A stretch of DNA of 64,000 nucleotides from Sphagnum compactum (taxonomy: Eukaryota; Bryophyta; Sphagnopsida; Sphagnales). Position 1 is the stretch's first letter, and every line of letters starts with the position of its first letter. Location: positions 5,394,001 to 5,458,000 of the forward strand of contig OZ234494.1 of NCBI GenBank assembly GCA_965153455.1, written 5' to 3'. Positions 47,560 through 60,734 of this stretch are shown here, piece by piece. Under the pieces are notes generated by a model. It was given only the letters and a program-made list of their open reading frames with translations, was not told the origin of the DNA and made no database searches. The position numbers and the translations under genes were made by a program.

Positions 47560-49620
47560 AATTACTGTCCACCTTCCATCTGTGTGCTGGTGACTGTTGG
47601 TTCACTGTGGGTCTTTATCTGCAGGAAGACTCAAGGGAAGAGATGCAATGCTGGAAGAAGAGGCCAAACCATGAGCATGGACATTGGACATGCAAAGTGT
47701 TGTCACCAACCTAGAGATCTGCTTTGTTGTGCCCTGGGACTATCGCATTGGATCCAACTTTTGGAAGTTTTACCTTATTAGAACCAGTTTCACATTGGGT
47801 GAACTGGTTTCTTTGGTGAAAGTGTTTAGACTGTTTAAATTGGAACCGATTGTTTTGGCGTTCAGGGTGTGGACACAGTAGATAGATGTACAACATCTTA
47901 TCTATTGGCAGGGTCAGCGTGTCTGTGATGCCTTGTTTTTTTGTCCTTTTCTTCTGCTGATACCCATTGGGGATCACAGGAAAAAAAGAAAAAAATTGGG
48001 GATTTTTTTTAAAAAATTGGAATGCTGCTGGAGCAGACATTCTGTTTCTTGAGATTTCCACTCCCAAACAGCTAAGTAACTTCCGCTCCAAGTACACTAC
48101 AAAAGTTGGAGCAGGTTTTTCAATAAAATGCAAATAAATCATAGATAAAGATGATGACAATTGCATGTTCTTAGAATGATTATCCCCATTTCTAGTTTAG
48201 TAGAGTTTCATAAAAGCTTTAGCAGAAGTCTGCAACTATGATTGTACATTCATCAGTAAAGTACAACCTGTATAGTTAGTATGTTCAAGTCCTTCAAAGT
48301 ATGTGATGATAATCATGATGAAGCATGATATTCAAATAATTTGGAGCCTGGATTTTATTTTTTCAATTCTGTGGGTGAAAAAACTTGGTGAATATTGCCA
48401 AAAACCAGAAAGTTACTGAAAATTGCACTGCAAAACAGATTTGTCCAGAACTTCCTCCAAAACCATTTGCCAGCTGATTGCCAAATTTGCCACAGAAATA
48501 AAAATCTGATTGGGAGTACAAACCATTGTTGGGTGGCTCTTTGAGTTTTTGAAGAACTGCTGGTTCGGGTTCTTTAAATGTTGCAGACTCAAAGAACCAC
48601 CCAATTCCTCTTCTTTGAAAAAAATTTACTTAAAGAACCAGTGATTTTCATGAAAGTACTGGCAAAGAACTTGGGATTCTTTTGTCTGGTTCGGTGACTT
48701 TTTTCAGATTTGTTAGGGAATTTTAATATAACTGACAAGTAAATGTCAATATACCCGGGATGATAACTGGTAGGTATTTTTCCCTGATTTTAAGAAACAC
48801 CCAGCACTGGTGCAAACTATCAATTAAAGGAAGTTTTGTCAAGAGTGTGAGACCGAACTTTTGTAGCATTTGAAGGGTGAAAGAAAATAAGAATAACTTG
48901 GGTCAATAAAGTTATCTCCAGACCAAAGGAAGATTTGTTATCCCTCTTGCAGCCACAGTGACAGTGACATTCATAACATTGTAAATCATGCAACATATTG
49001 TGTTGTGTAGAAATAAAGCCCTAAGTTAGGGTATTTCTAAAATAATGGGCATATGACGAGGTGCTAGCCTGGTTTGATCCTGAACTTTTGGGAATATGCT
49101 AACCCATAGGCTTTACCCTTCGTGTGCACCAGGCGAATGTTATAAAATATATGTAGATCACAACTTGTAGGAGAGTGACATTCTTATATCTTCAATAACT
49201 CCATAGAAATAAGAAGGGGACCGTGAGGTGAGTAGTTTTCAATCAGCTGTCGAACTTCAGCATTCTCTTACTATTCCTAATTTGAGTTGTTCAGTCTTAA
49301 TATTTTTTGATTTTTTTTTGTTTTGGTTTCTTTCTTTCCACAAGATCGAATTCCCAATCTTCAAGGATTTGGTGATGGCAAAGGTCTTGAGGTTTTCAAC
49401 TTTCGTTTGTTTGAAAACAAAGTAGGATGACATCAGTTACACCTCTGTTCTTCTCTTCGAGTCTAATGATCTATGTTCACTTTCAAACATGAGTAGAGCT
49501 CTTGTGTTCCTAGTTGGATCAACATAAAGTTCTATGAAGGAAGGTCGGTAGGAAATTACATTGCCTTCTAGTTGTGCTAAAGATAATTCACAAGAAATAT
49601 TTGCATTGTCTTTTTTTTTC
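47560..49620. other. Intergenic sequence; second TTCTTTGA-rich patch at 48.5 kb
   Basis: No gene is supported. A 151-codon minus-strand frame (47711-48166) has no recognisable domain or splice context. The patch at 48535-48650 carries both orientations of the TTCTTTGA word and could pair with itself. Confidence 0.35.
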
Positions 49621-49624
49621 ATGA

Positions 49625-50302
49625 ATAAATTCATTTTGCAATGGTGAATGATTATCATTTGATTTTTAACTTGAATGGTGTTCTTGTGTCGACTGGTGAT
49701 GGTCAAACTAGATCTTGCCTAGTGCTTTTGAAACTTGGCTTAAAAGAGTTCATTTTCGCTTGTGTAAAAAAATCACCATTTAATATGGTCAATTGCAATG
49801 AAAAGAAACTTTTCAAGGCACTTGGAATTAATCGCTGAAAAAATTGGTGTTCTTCTTCTGTCTTCTAGAATAGTGGACTAGACATTATGGCTCAAAAATG
49901 ATCACTTCTTGCTCAAAAAGTTTGACAAGCTTATTTTTCATAAAAACATATTTAAAAAATTCGTCTATTTCCTAGTATGACCTTTGAGAATACCTTGCTA
50001 GTAGATGATACGCCTCACAAAGGTATATATAATCCTTGTTTTAATGTCATCTTCTTTGACACCTTTTGTGGATCCAACATGAACATAATTACTTTCTCAG
50101 AATGGTTCTCCCTTACTTGGAATCCTTGTATTCGTCCGGAATGCGGGTGTATAAAGTTGTAAAATTGCATCCTTTTGGTAGCATAACATATGTGCTTCCC
50201 AATGACCCTCAGCATGAAAAATTGGATGTTTGTTGTTTTACTAAACGTGATGAAACATATTGTAACAAAATGAAATCAAAATCTGTAAATAAAAAGAAGT
50301 GA
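49625..50302 (+). pseudogene. FCP1/NIF-type phosphatase-domain pseudogene, first relic
   Basis: The family (CTD small phosphatase-like, HAD superfamily) uses a DLDGTL-type motif with a nucleophilic aspartate and a late DD motif. Here LIFNLNGVLVST (near 49658) has the motif position but Asn in place of the first Asp. It is followed by LGLKEFIFACVKK. After stops, the frame at 49977 reads TFENTLLVDDTPHKG..NP, with the DD motif intact. A frameshift near 50080-50100 continues into LPYLESLYSSGMRVYK and ends in NKKK at 50301. Several stops separate the blocks, so it is dead. Family assignment is by motif recognition. Confidence 0.75.
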
Positions 50303-50715
50303 AATATATTTATTTATTTATTATTAAATTATTTTGCACAAATGGTTTAAAATTTTGAATTAAAATGCATGGATTTTTATCTTTATTATTTGTTGGCTAG
50401 CCTTATTGATTGAATCCAATGTAATGTGTTTTTCCATACAAATGATCAAAATTATCCATTTGACAAACATATTATTCTAGGCTGTTATAAACCATTCTAG
50501 GATTTGTTTGCATGGACCAATAACTAATTATTGGTAGGAAATGGACATTTTGTTATCAATTCAATAATTTTTGTAATTTTGGAAAACACATTATTCTTTC
50601 ATGAATATGTATTGTGTTTTACTAATAGATTTTGTTGTTGTTTTAGTTCAATGTTTCCTCCAGGCCAAGTGCCCTCATCAAAGGCACTTTAATACATTCA
50701 CCTCATTGTTCACTA

Positions 50716-51366
50716 CCTTTTGGACCTAAAAGATTGTTGATTCTCAGCCTCAATGGTGTGTTGTGTTATTTCCTAGATTCAACTATTCTGCAAGGGTATG
50801 TTAAAGTGTTTGGTTCAAAAATGTTGACAAGACCAAGTGAAAGTTAGAATTGGAGTGGAAAATTTTCTTGCAAAGGCATTTGAAAAGTTTTACATCACAA
50901 TTTGGTCTTGTATGAAACTCAAAGATGTGCTAGAAATTCTTCCAATGCTGATGCTTAATAATTTCATGAATCAATTTGTTTTCATTTGGGGACGTGAGCA
51001 ATGTTCTAAGATGTTTAGTGAAATTTCACCTAAGTTCCATTATTATTGAAAGGATTTGAAAGGCATGTAGTATGCTTGCTACAGGTTACCTTATGGGAAG
51101 GAGGATCAAACATTACTCATTGATGATGAACCTAGTAAGGCATTTTGGAATCCAAACTAAAATGGTTTTTTTCTTGAATCATTCAAAGGATAGAGCTTAT
51201 CAAAAACCAAGGTGCAATGGTTGGACTTGGCATTTCGTTTGTGGCCATTGTTGTTTGAATTATCATTTGCAAATAATGTTTGAGCTCATTATGAGGTTAT
51301 GGTCAAATATTCTAAACCTTGTTTAAGTTCCTCCTTGAGAAATTATTATTGGTTCCTCCAACATAT
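50716..51366 (+). pseudogene. FCP1/NIF-type phosphatase-domain pseudogene, second relic
   Basis: Blocks in order: RLLILSLNGVLCYF (Ser-Leu-Asn at the catalytic DxD-like position), then from 50837 RIGVENFLAKAFEKFYITIW and FIWGREQCSKMF. After a shift come LPYGKEDQTLLIDDEPSKAF, WNP, KVQWLDLAFRLWP and VMVKYSKPCLSSS. Stops at several points show that it is not functional. It lies 0.4 kb after the first relic in the same orientation but is clearly a different paralogue, so this was either a pair of genes or one two-domain gene. The loss of the motif-I aspartate may predate decay. Confidence 0.78.
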
Positions 51367-51369
51367 GGT

Positions 51370-53700
51370 TAATGATAATGGCAATGTTTGCAATAACTAG
51401 CCCCCTTTAAAAACACATGCATTTATTTATTTTTTTGTTCTATAAATCATTTCTTATTATAACTTTTGTGCATTGTTATTTTTATAATCCCTTGTGGTCT
51501 TGTATTCACTTTTGTTTGTAATTGATTTGAACTGTTGTTTATAAACTACAGAATGTTATTTGTAACTTTAAAAGGGAAAAAGCAATGTTTGCCACTAAGT
51601 TTTTTATTCTGAAATGGTGCTGATGTTGTCACATATTTGACCACGGCCCACTTCAAGACTTCTAGTACTAGGAGGCTTTGAGAATATCTCTCAAATTATA
51701 TTTTAAATTTAAATTGTCCTTTTGGGAGGTTTTTAGAATTATTTTTTTAATAATGTATTTTTCATTTCAAAAGTTTTGTACAATTCAATTTAACTATTTT
51801 GACAAGTTGGTGGCCACTAGGTACAATTTGTATTTAAAACAACATTTAATAAATTTTGGGTAGTTGTTATTTATTATAGATAAATTTTTGAATTTTGCAG
51901 CTTGTTTCCCTTTTACTTGTTATATGATCTAGATTTTGTAATTGGTGTAACTTCCTTTTCTCTTGTTATATGCCCAATGGCCACCATGCCTCAAATTCTC
52001 TTTGGATTTCAAATATTCAAAACAATATTTGTTTGCATTGTGTAAATTGTATTTCATTAAATCATCCTACAATCTCATTTTTTCTTCCTTTTAAAGAACT
52101 TACAATGGTGTTTCCAAGGTTTAATTTGTATAACTTGGGATGTAAACTATAATTTTAAAAAGCTTTTCCTTGTGGTTAACAACCAAGTCCTAGTGGCCAC
52201 AAGGTCATGATGGAAGTACTCTAATATTTAACATTGTAAATTTTTTGTTTGCATTTTTAGACTTTTGTAAAGTCCTAAATTAATTAAAGATGTTCTTATA
52301 AGATTTCTATTTCTTGGATTTTGGGAAGAGCTTTTTTAGGAGTTCTTGTTTGTAAATATGTGTTCTTGTCCTCATTGACAATTAGCCTAAATTGGGGTTT
52401 GTTTGTAGAAGGAATAAGGGTCAAGAGTTTAAAGGTTGGGATCTTTTATAACGAGCAATGTTGCAAATTTTTGCAATATTTAGAAGGTTTCCTAGCACCC
52501 TTATGTTTTCGTAACGTGATCTTCTTCCAAGTATATGTTTTCATTCTTTTTGTATGTCCACAATTTTTGTCTTAGCTACATTTCCAAGTTTGATGCATTG
52601 AAAAGTCCTTCCATGTTTTTGTTTCCTTTCTATTCATTAGATTTGTCTTACATTTTGAAAATTGTTATGTTTTATGTGTGTCAATACATTAGTCTTACAT
52701 GTATTATGGGATGCAAATTGCAAAGTAGAGATTTTTGAAAAGTGATTGAAGATGTTATTATAATAATGAGATGCACATGAAACTTTATTGCAACAATATT
52801 AAGTTTGCAAAAAAAATTCTTTTGTTTATTTTCCTCAAGATTGTTGTCAATACAAGTTGACATTGAATATTCATCATCTAGATTTAGGATTAGCAATTTT
52901 CAAGGGATTTGGCCAGTTTTGTTTAGGGTTTTCAAAGACAAGAGCTCATAGATAGTGAAAGTCAAGACTTAAAAGCTTTTGGTTGGGTGTCAAGAATTGT
53001 TCAACATTACAATAAAATGAATTAAGGTGATCTTGGACTTTGGTGTTGGGGTACATTCAAGATCAAGATACCTCGAAGGATTGTCACACATGCAAAAATA
53101 TGGACATATGTAATTTTCAAGTATCATAAAGATTTAAAAATTTGCCTTTTTATACCAAATTTCATGTGTCCCTGAAGATTACATTCAAATGAAATGAATG
53201 GCATAAAAAAATCAAATATTTGACTAGAGAATGATGTCCATTTTTGTCCTTAAATATAAAAGTTCAAGAATATCACATGACAAAAAAAATATTTTAAGGA
53301 CATGAAACGATTAGTAAAAACAATTGAATTATTAATATTTTGAATTCATATAATGTATGAAGGCCATATTTACCTATTTAATCTACTAGAATAATTTGTG
53401 AATCAATATTTACAAAAAAAAGGATTTCAAAAGATCAAAAATGTTTTAAGGAATGTTGGCCACAAGGTTAAAAACTAGCAATTTGGTCATTTCATGGATT
53501 TGAAGGGTACAAATATCTTGTTGTCATTAAAATTAAAACCATAATGAAAATCAAGGTAAAATATCCAACTTTAAAAATTAAAAATGGGAGAAATAATATA
53601 CACATCCTAAAAATGGTTTCTAATAAGGTACCCTGATCTTGAATGTACTCGTTGGGATTGCATTTGTGTGGCAAGGTGCCAAAGGATGATTTTGTGACAA
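51370..53700. other. AT-rich intergenic sequence with stray minisatellite cores
   Basis: TGGTGGCCACTAGGTAC (about 51803) and AGTGGCCACAAGG (about 52193) resemble the core of the 28-kb minisatellite. No coding sequence was recognised. Confidence 0.4.
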
Positions 53701-53714
53701 TGTACCTTAAGAAT

Positions 53715-54662
53715 CACTACAAGAAATCATGGTTTTTCAAAAGGTTCAACTTGACTAAAATGTCCACATTAACCAAAAAGATGTTCACTTTGACTCAAGC
53801 ATAAGGCATGAAAGACTCATGGTTCTTTTGGTTTGTTTTTTTGACTGAAATGATCATTTTGACCAAGTGTTATTGTACATCTAATCAAGAAGGACAATTT
53901 TTAAAATGGTCCATCATATACCTACCATTTACCTACCTATGTTTTATCTACCTATGTCTTACCTACATACCTACCTACCTACTTACTTATCTACCATCTA
54001 CCTACATACCTACCTATAATTTACATAAGTAGGTATGAACATTTAAAAACATAAGTAGGTAAGCATGTGTACCTACCTATCTACCTATTTAGGTACCCAC
54101 TAACCTATTTATGAAAAAAATTAAAGTTCAAATGTTGTTATACACATTGACAAAACATGTCATGGAAATTCAAGGATACATGTTAAATCTAGTTGGTATC
54201 ATATTGTTTTACAAAATTATGGGGTGGTTTGATTGCCAAGACATTGGTGTGGAACCAAGGAAATCAAAGTTCAATCCCCTTTACCAACATATATTATGTG
54301 CAATATGTATATTCATATATATACCTTATACATGTGTGTAAAGGTAGAATACCTAAGTGGGTTGTGGATAGGTAGATAGGAAGCCATGGTGGGTAGGTAA
54401 TTATTTATTATTTATTTATTATTTGCATTTTTATATTTACAAATTGAGCTATTTTTAAAATTAAATTTGTTTAGCTACCCAAATTTTTGTTCCATTTGAC
54501 TAGTCAAAAAGACAATTTTATGATTAGTAAAAAAAACCACCAGTCAAGTTGGACGTGTTCAAATTGATTTGTCTAGTATGATTAAGTGGTCAAATTGACC
54601 AAGTGAAAATGATTAATTTTTTGTTTACTTTTCTAGTCAAATAACTATGATTTTTTGTAGTA
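53715..54662. mobile_element. Non-autonomous CACTA element, 948 bp
   Basis: The left end is CACTACAAGAAATCATGG (53715). The right end ATGATTTTTTGTAGTA (ending 54662) is its inverted partner, with the last base changed from G. Both sides are flanked by AAT (53712-53714, 54663-54665), the 3-bp target duplication expected of CACTA elements. Subterminal zones at both ends are crowded with the word TTTGACT / AGTCAAA and variants (for example ACTTGACTAA, TTTGACTCAA, TTTGACTAGTCAAA, AAATTGACCAA), the usual binding-site pattern for this superfamily. No transposase is encoded. Confidence 0.87.
53925..54100. repeat. (CTAC)n/(ACCT)n microsatellite inside the CACTA element
   Basis: Imperfect tetranucleotide runs of ACCT/CTAC, broken by TTT interruptions, with a short inverted portion (AAGTAGGTA near 54027 and 54052). 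Confidence 0.8.
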
Positions 54663-54669
54663 AATCAAA

Positions 54670-57600
54670 AGCTTCCTACATACAAGTTCTAACTTCCTTG
54701 ACCTTAACCCCTTTTTTTTTGCAACTTTGTATGAATTAAGGTCTTTTATTTTTTAGCCACCAGTGTCCTTTTTCAAGATTCAAACATTTGGGTGTATGCA
54801 TCGTCTAGTGCTCATTTTAGGCAAATACAACACTCACAAGAGTCACAAGCAAGTTTTTATAAATGATCCATATGGACATGGCTTTAAATTCTAAGATTTC
54901 ATTCATGTATTTTTAACTATTAAACTTTTAGTCGTTAATGAAACCTTTTAAAACTATGTCAAAACCCATATTGAAAAATGTTGTTGTTAGTTGGTATGGT
55001 GAAATCATGTTGAAAATCCTAAAAGAAAAACCCATAAAATCCATAAAAATAAAAGCCCATTTAGATATTTCAATTACATACCCATTGGGCACAAAAAATT
55101 TGACAAATGAAAAAAAATCATTTCAAAAGGACTTTTGAAAACAAGTCCAATTTTGACCTTTCAAAAAGTTCATAACTATCATGATTTGGTTAAAATTTCA
55201 CACAAAAAAATTCACATTTAACTTTATGATTTCATTCTTCAACCCGTGTTTAATTAGTATAAACAATTTGGAGTGGAATTCAATATGAATTCTTGAATTT
55301 ATTAACAATCTACTCAACTGATTAATCCATAATTTTTAATTCAAAAGTCCATTATTGATAATGAATACATTGTTTTCAAAAAAATAGTTGTGCAGATGTC
55401 TTCATAATCAAGTATTAGTCTAGAATGAGCCATCATTTTGAATATTCAAAATTATTCACCATAAGCATTTAAACACAAAGCACCATGTATTGAGTCCCTA
55501 TAATTTTTTTGAAATGAATCATAATAAAAAATACATTTGAATATTAATGCAAAGTCCAAATTATAGTCCATATGTCCATTTTAAAAGTCCATTATTAGAT
55601 GATTGGTGTATGTTTATTGAATCCCCCCCCCCCCCGTAAATATTTTAATTTGAGTTAGCAATCTTAATCCATAAATATTTTTGTCAAATTGATGATTTTA
55701 CAATGCATTTATGGCATTTGAATAGAGTACACTTTGCAAAAAGTCTATGAAGATGCAAAAAATGATTTAGCCTAACTTGCAACTACCCTACAAATTAGGT
55801 ATCAAAATTTATATGGGTCCATTGTACTAATTGGGAAAATGGTTATTTTGATAACAAGCCTCAATGGTTTTGTTGAAAACCATTGATATATTTTAATCAA
55901 TAGGGATTTGATTTTTTGGATACCTTGGCAAGATCCTTTTTAGGTGGATACTAGTGCATGAGGTCACTCATGCCTTGACTAGTGTTTTTCTCAAGAATTT
56001 TTATTTGAAAAAAGTGGCAATCATCTTTGGGAAGATTTAGCCACTCTTGGTATTAACCAAAAATAAAGAAATTTTTTTTGTCATCCCTTTTTTGTCTACA
56101 CAATGGAAACCAAATAAATGAATTTGGTGGTTCTTCCTTTTTTTCCTCACTTTTGGTGATTGAAACTTTCAAAATCACTTCTTATTTGAATTTTCAATAT
56201 TTAAAATTTTTTTTGGGCCAAATGTGTTTAATAAAAAAAACACATTGGCCTTGGTAGTTAAGGATGAAGTTATTTTCTAATTAAGAAGTGAAAGCATGGT
56301 ATTTTATACAAAAAAAGTTGATGAAAAAATATCAAGTTTAAAAAGAGACAATTTTTCATGAAAACACAAGAAAATAGATTCAATTTTATTTAAATTTCAT
56401 ATTGAAACCATGGTGCTTTCCACTGGGTTTGTATTAAGTTGAATACAAAATTTGAAAAACTTTGAAATAATAAAAGTAGGAAACAAATATCCTCCTGACT
56501 AATCCACCATGATTATAGAAAAAAAATATGTTTTCCTATTTATTTGTAACTACTTACTCTGAAAATCAAGATATTATTAGGCCTTTAAAAGCATTTACAA
56601 AATTTTAATTTAAGCTTGTCAATTTCAACAAAGAGCCATTTGATAAAAGAAGTAACCATCGTTGGTATGGTATATAAGGTTTTGGCAAGTATGTACTTGG
56701 GTACATGTTGAACTGAAACCAACTAGTATCACTTTATAAAAAATTTGGGACATGTTCTGATTTCGCTTCATAGTGTTTTCCCCTTTTGAGAAAGTCCTAT
56801 TCATATATTGTTTGTCAATTTTTTTTGTGTTTTTGGGAATGTCTTGAATATAAATTCTAAATAAATTTTTGAAAAAATTGGGGTTTTATGTTTTGTATTG
56901 TTCATGAGTGGTGAGAATTGTATATTATCATGTACCCTTCAATGGAACAACTCCTCTAGTTTGTAGGCTAAAAACAAGCATCACTTAGTGATTTTTTATT
57001 GAATTTTTTTTTTCACTTTAAATAGAATCATGATGTGAATATTGGATATTGTATGCATATGATCTCATACCAATTGATATCATGCTTAATCATGTTCATT
57101 CATATTCAAGACATTTTCGGAATATATATTATATCGACATACCTAATATGTCTATTGGAAGAAGATTTTAATACCCATGTTTTTATCTAGCATTTAAATT
57201 GGAACAACTTTAATATTAGTATTGGTATGTTGAAATGGACATACCACCCAACATTGGAAGCATTAAGCCTAAAGTTCAAAACTAAATTGCAATTCCATTA
57301 ATATGTAATGAAACCAAATACTTGGACCCTAGAATGATATTTTGATCAAAATTTTAAAAGTAGACCAAATCAAATTTTTACATTTTTGAAAATTTCTTCC
57401 ACTTTCCAAACCTTTCTACAATGTAATATAAAGAATTCTCCAAAATCTATCATTTGATAATTTTATGTATGGAAGAGTTGGCAATTGCAAAATTAAGGTT
57501 TTTTTTCCATTTTTGTATTGGAGATAATTTGTCTAATTCAAGGATAGAAAATTAGCCAATATGGTGAATAGCTTAAGATTTTATAATAATTTGGGTTTGT

Positions 57601-60600
57601 AAAATTTGGATGTGTTGAAAAGGTTATTTGAAAAGTTTACTTAATTTGTAGTTTAAGTGTTTACAATGCAAGCATAGAAATTCAATTTTGTAGGGTAAAA
57701 AGTCAAATTTGACTAAGAAAATCAAACTGAAGTTAAACAATGTGCAAGAAATGTATTTTTTTGGCCATGAATAGTAAATGTGTTTAGACCCCATAGCCAC
57801 ATGCAATGTCTCATACAAATTACAATTGGTGAATAAGTTATAACACCAAAGAGAGGACAATGGATTAGATGAGCTTTAGGTGAACTAGCACCCACATTGG
57901 TAACATGGTAAAAACCTCAAAAACCTTTGAACTTGTTTTGAACATTATAAATATCCCATGCCTAGATTAAATCATGGTTTCTAAATCCAAATCTAGCATT
58001 TCTTAGTAAGTTTTATATGATCATAAACTTGATATTAAACATGATAAGATTGTATGCTTCAAGGTTTATTAAATCAAGGTTTTTGCTAGGTCCAAATTGA
58101 ACTTTTGGGTGAAAGTAGACAAAGTGCCTAAAAAATTGTAGTCACAAGTATAATCCTTTTGTAATTAATTTTGTTGATAATGTATGGACATCATATTTTG
58201 AATTATTTTTGTTTGTTTTAAGTGTATTTGATTAACATTAGACTTAATATAATCAATTATTTTTTAAAATTCAACAAATATTGAAGAACTTGAACATATA
58301 GAATATATTTATGACAAAATAATACCCATCACAGAGTTTGAAAAATTGCATATCACTATGAGAAAATTGTGTCCGTGGGTGAAAGCATGAATAGGGGGAC
58401 TATTTGGACTATCACATTTATAATTATTTTGGATTACATACAAATGTAAAATTTAAAACCATATTCAAAATTAACATTATCAAATTTTCAATTATTCATG
58501 TTGTTATAGACTTTAATGGAATAATCATAAATGTTTTGGATAAATTCTAAGAAGAATATGGACTTTTGAAATGACAACATTATGCTTGTCACACAGAGAA
58601 AAATGTGAACTTAAAAAAATACATTAAAGTAGTGTCAAAATAAAAAGTAAAAAATTTAACATCATCAAATGAAAAATTGATTACTGAAGTGCATTGAAAT
58701 TTTCCTAATATATATTTTTTAAAATTAATTTTTATTAAATGACATGATTGTTATAAATTTTATCGTTGGGAGTCCATTTCACATCAAAAAATTTAATCTT
58801 TTGTATCGATTGTTTGATCAATCACATGTTTAGGGATATTCATAGGTTGACTTATTAATATTTATGATTAAAAACATACAGGATAATTATAGGATTTATG
58901 GTTTGATAATTGTTAAAACTATAAAAAAATCATTAGTGTTAGATTATGGACTTTCAAATGTCAATTTTGAGACACCTAACCATGCTTTTGCCCCCATTAC
59001 AACTTGTCCAATGCAACTAAAAAATGTTGGATGCAACTAGATTATGTAATTGTTTTAAGTTGGATTGGACAAATTACAATGGACATGATTTTTTCATTGT
59101 GTATACTTCAAAATTAAAGGTGTGGGTGGAATTTTTGGGCAAATTTTTCTATGGTGTATGATATTGGTACACATTAATTCAATCCAAAACCATTTAGAAA
59201 TTTACAGTTTTGGATGAAATTTCATTCAAAAAATGTGATTTTTTGCATTTGGTTAACAATAAATGCATAATAATATATATGTTTTTAGGGAAAACTCACT
59301 ACCATATCAAAGAGAAGGAGATTCACAAATGGTCATTATGTCATAGTTTTAATTTTTTTTAGTTTAATAATGTTTTATGAACCACAAACTTGAAGTTGGG
59401 CGTATCGATCCTTGGGTGGTACCACTAGGAATCATTTCAAAGAATGGTTAATGAACCAAAAATGACCAAACCATTTTCCTAGGCCTTCTATTTTAAATGT
59501 TTTCACAACTATATATATTTTTTCATTTTTATTAATTGCATGCACTAATATATGGCTTGAAGTTTATTTTGGAATAAATAAAATTTTCAATGTTAAAAAT
59601 TTGTATTCCTAATTAGAATAGCCCCTTTAGAATAATAGCCTTAATTTTGGAAATTCATAATTAAATTATACTTATTCAATTAATTGCCTAATAAAAACCT
59701 AAAAATAAGTGACTTCCAAATTACTTGAAGAAAAACAAATCTCAAGAAAATTTTAAAATTTGTGTTCAAGGAAAAGAACCAGTGTTATGTTTTTAAAACC
59801 TTTTTAAAATGCAATGATTAAGAACATCAAAATACACAGTATTTATGATATTATTGAAATTTCTAAAATATATGAAACCTAATAAATGTAATCATTAAAA
59901 AATTTATGAAAATATTTATTTAAATATTTCCTATGATTTTCCAAAGTTCGATGGGTCTAAAAATTAAGGTGTGACATTCCTAATGCTACCACCCAAGGAT
60001 GGGCTTGCTTAGCCCTATGGCCATTGAACAAATGTAAATTATATATTCTATTTAATCCATTTCATTTAACTATTGGATAAAAATTAATTTTGATTCAATG
60101 TGAACTTTAATTGAATTCTAAAATGTTGTCATGCAAATTCTAAAATGGTGCTTAAATAGCCTAAAGATGTCATTAAGATTTTAACTTACTATGTTCTACA
60201 ATAGTAGATATTTGTTATACATCACTTTTTTCTTGGTGAAAAGTGGCGCAATGCCTTTAATGTGCTTTCACAATTTTCCTAAACTTAATGTGACCACCAA
60301 GATGCCTCACTCAAAAATATTAGTAAGGGTGCTAGTTCACCTGTGCTTATCAAATCACACTATTGCTTTTGCACCTAAACAAATAGTTACTACTTCAATC
60401 ATTTCGACAAAACACTATAGTAAAATCATTAGCCTTGATAAACAAGGCATTCCCATTGCCTTTTAAGTTTTCACCAACTTGGAAAAAATCCATCTGATCA
60501 CACTTGATACACATGTTCCTATGTAAAGTAAATTTGACAATGATTTGAATAATACAATCATGTTATCACAAACATGGATAAGGCCAGAGGGGGGATAAGG

Positions 60601-60730
60601 CTTAAACTTTAATTATTGACCACCTAAAATGCAAACTATCATTCAAACATGTCTTGTCAAAAAAAATCAATCACATAATAAAACACATCTACTACAGCTA
60701 ATGAATGGCATGGCTAATTGACAACCTATA
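54670..60730. other. AT-rich stretch with no recognised gene
   Basis: Six kilobases with frequent A/T homopolymers and a C13 run at about 55623. No open frame has domain motifs, splice context or GC elevation, and no terminal repeats with target duplications were found by eye. It is probably old, decayed element sequence. Confidence 0.4.
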
Positions 60731-60734
60731 GCAC

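Noticed and set aside
47711-48166. A 151-codon minus-strand frame
   Set aside because: No recognisable domain, no codon or GC signature different from the surroundings, and no splice partners. It probably arises by chance.
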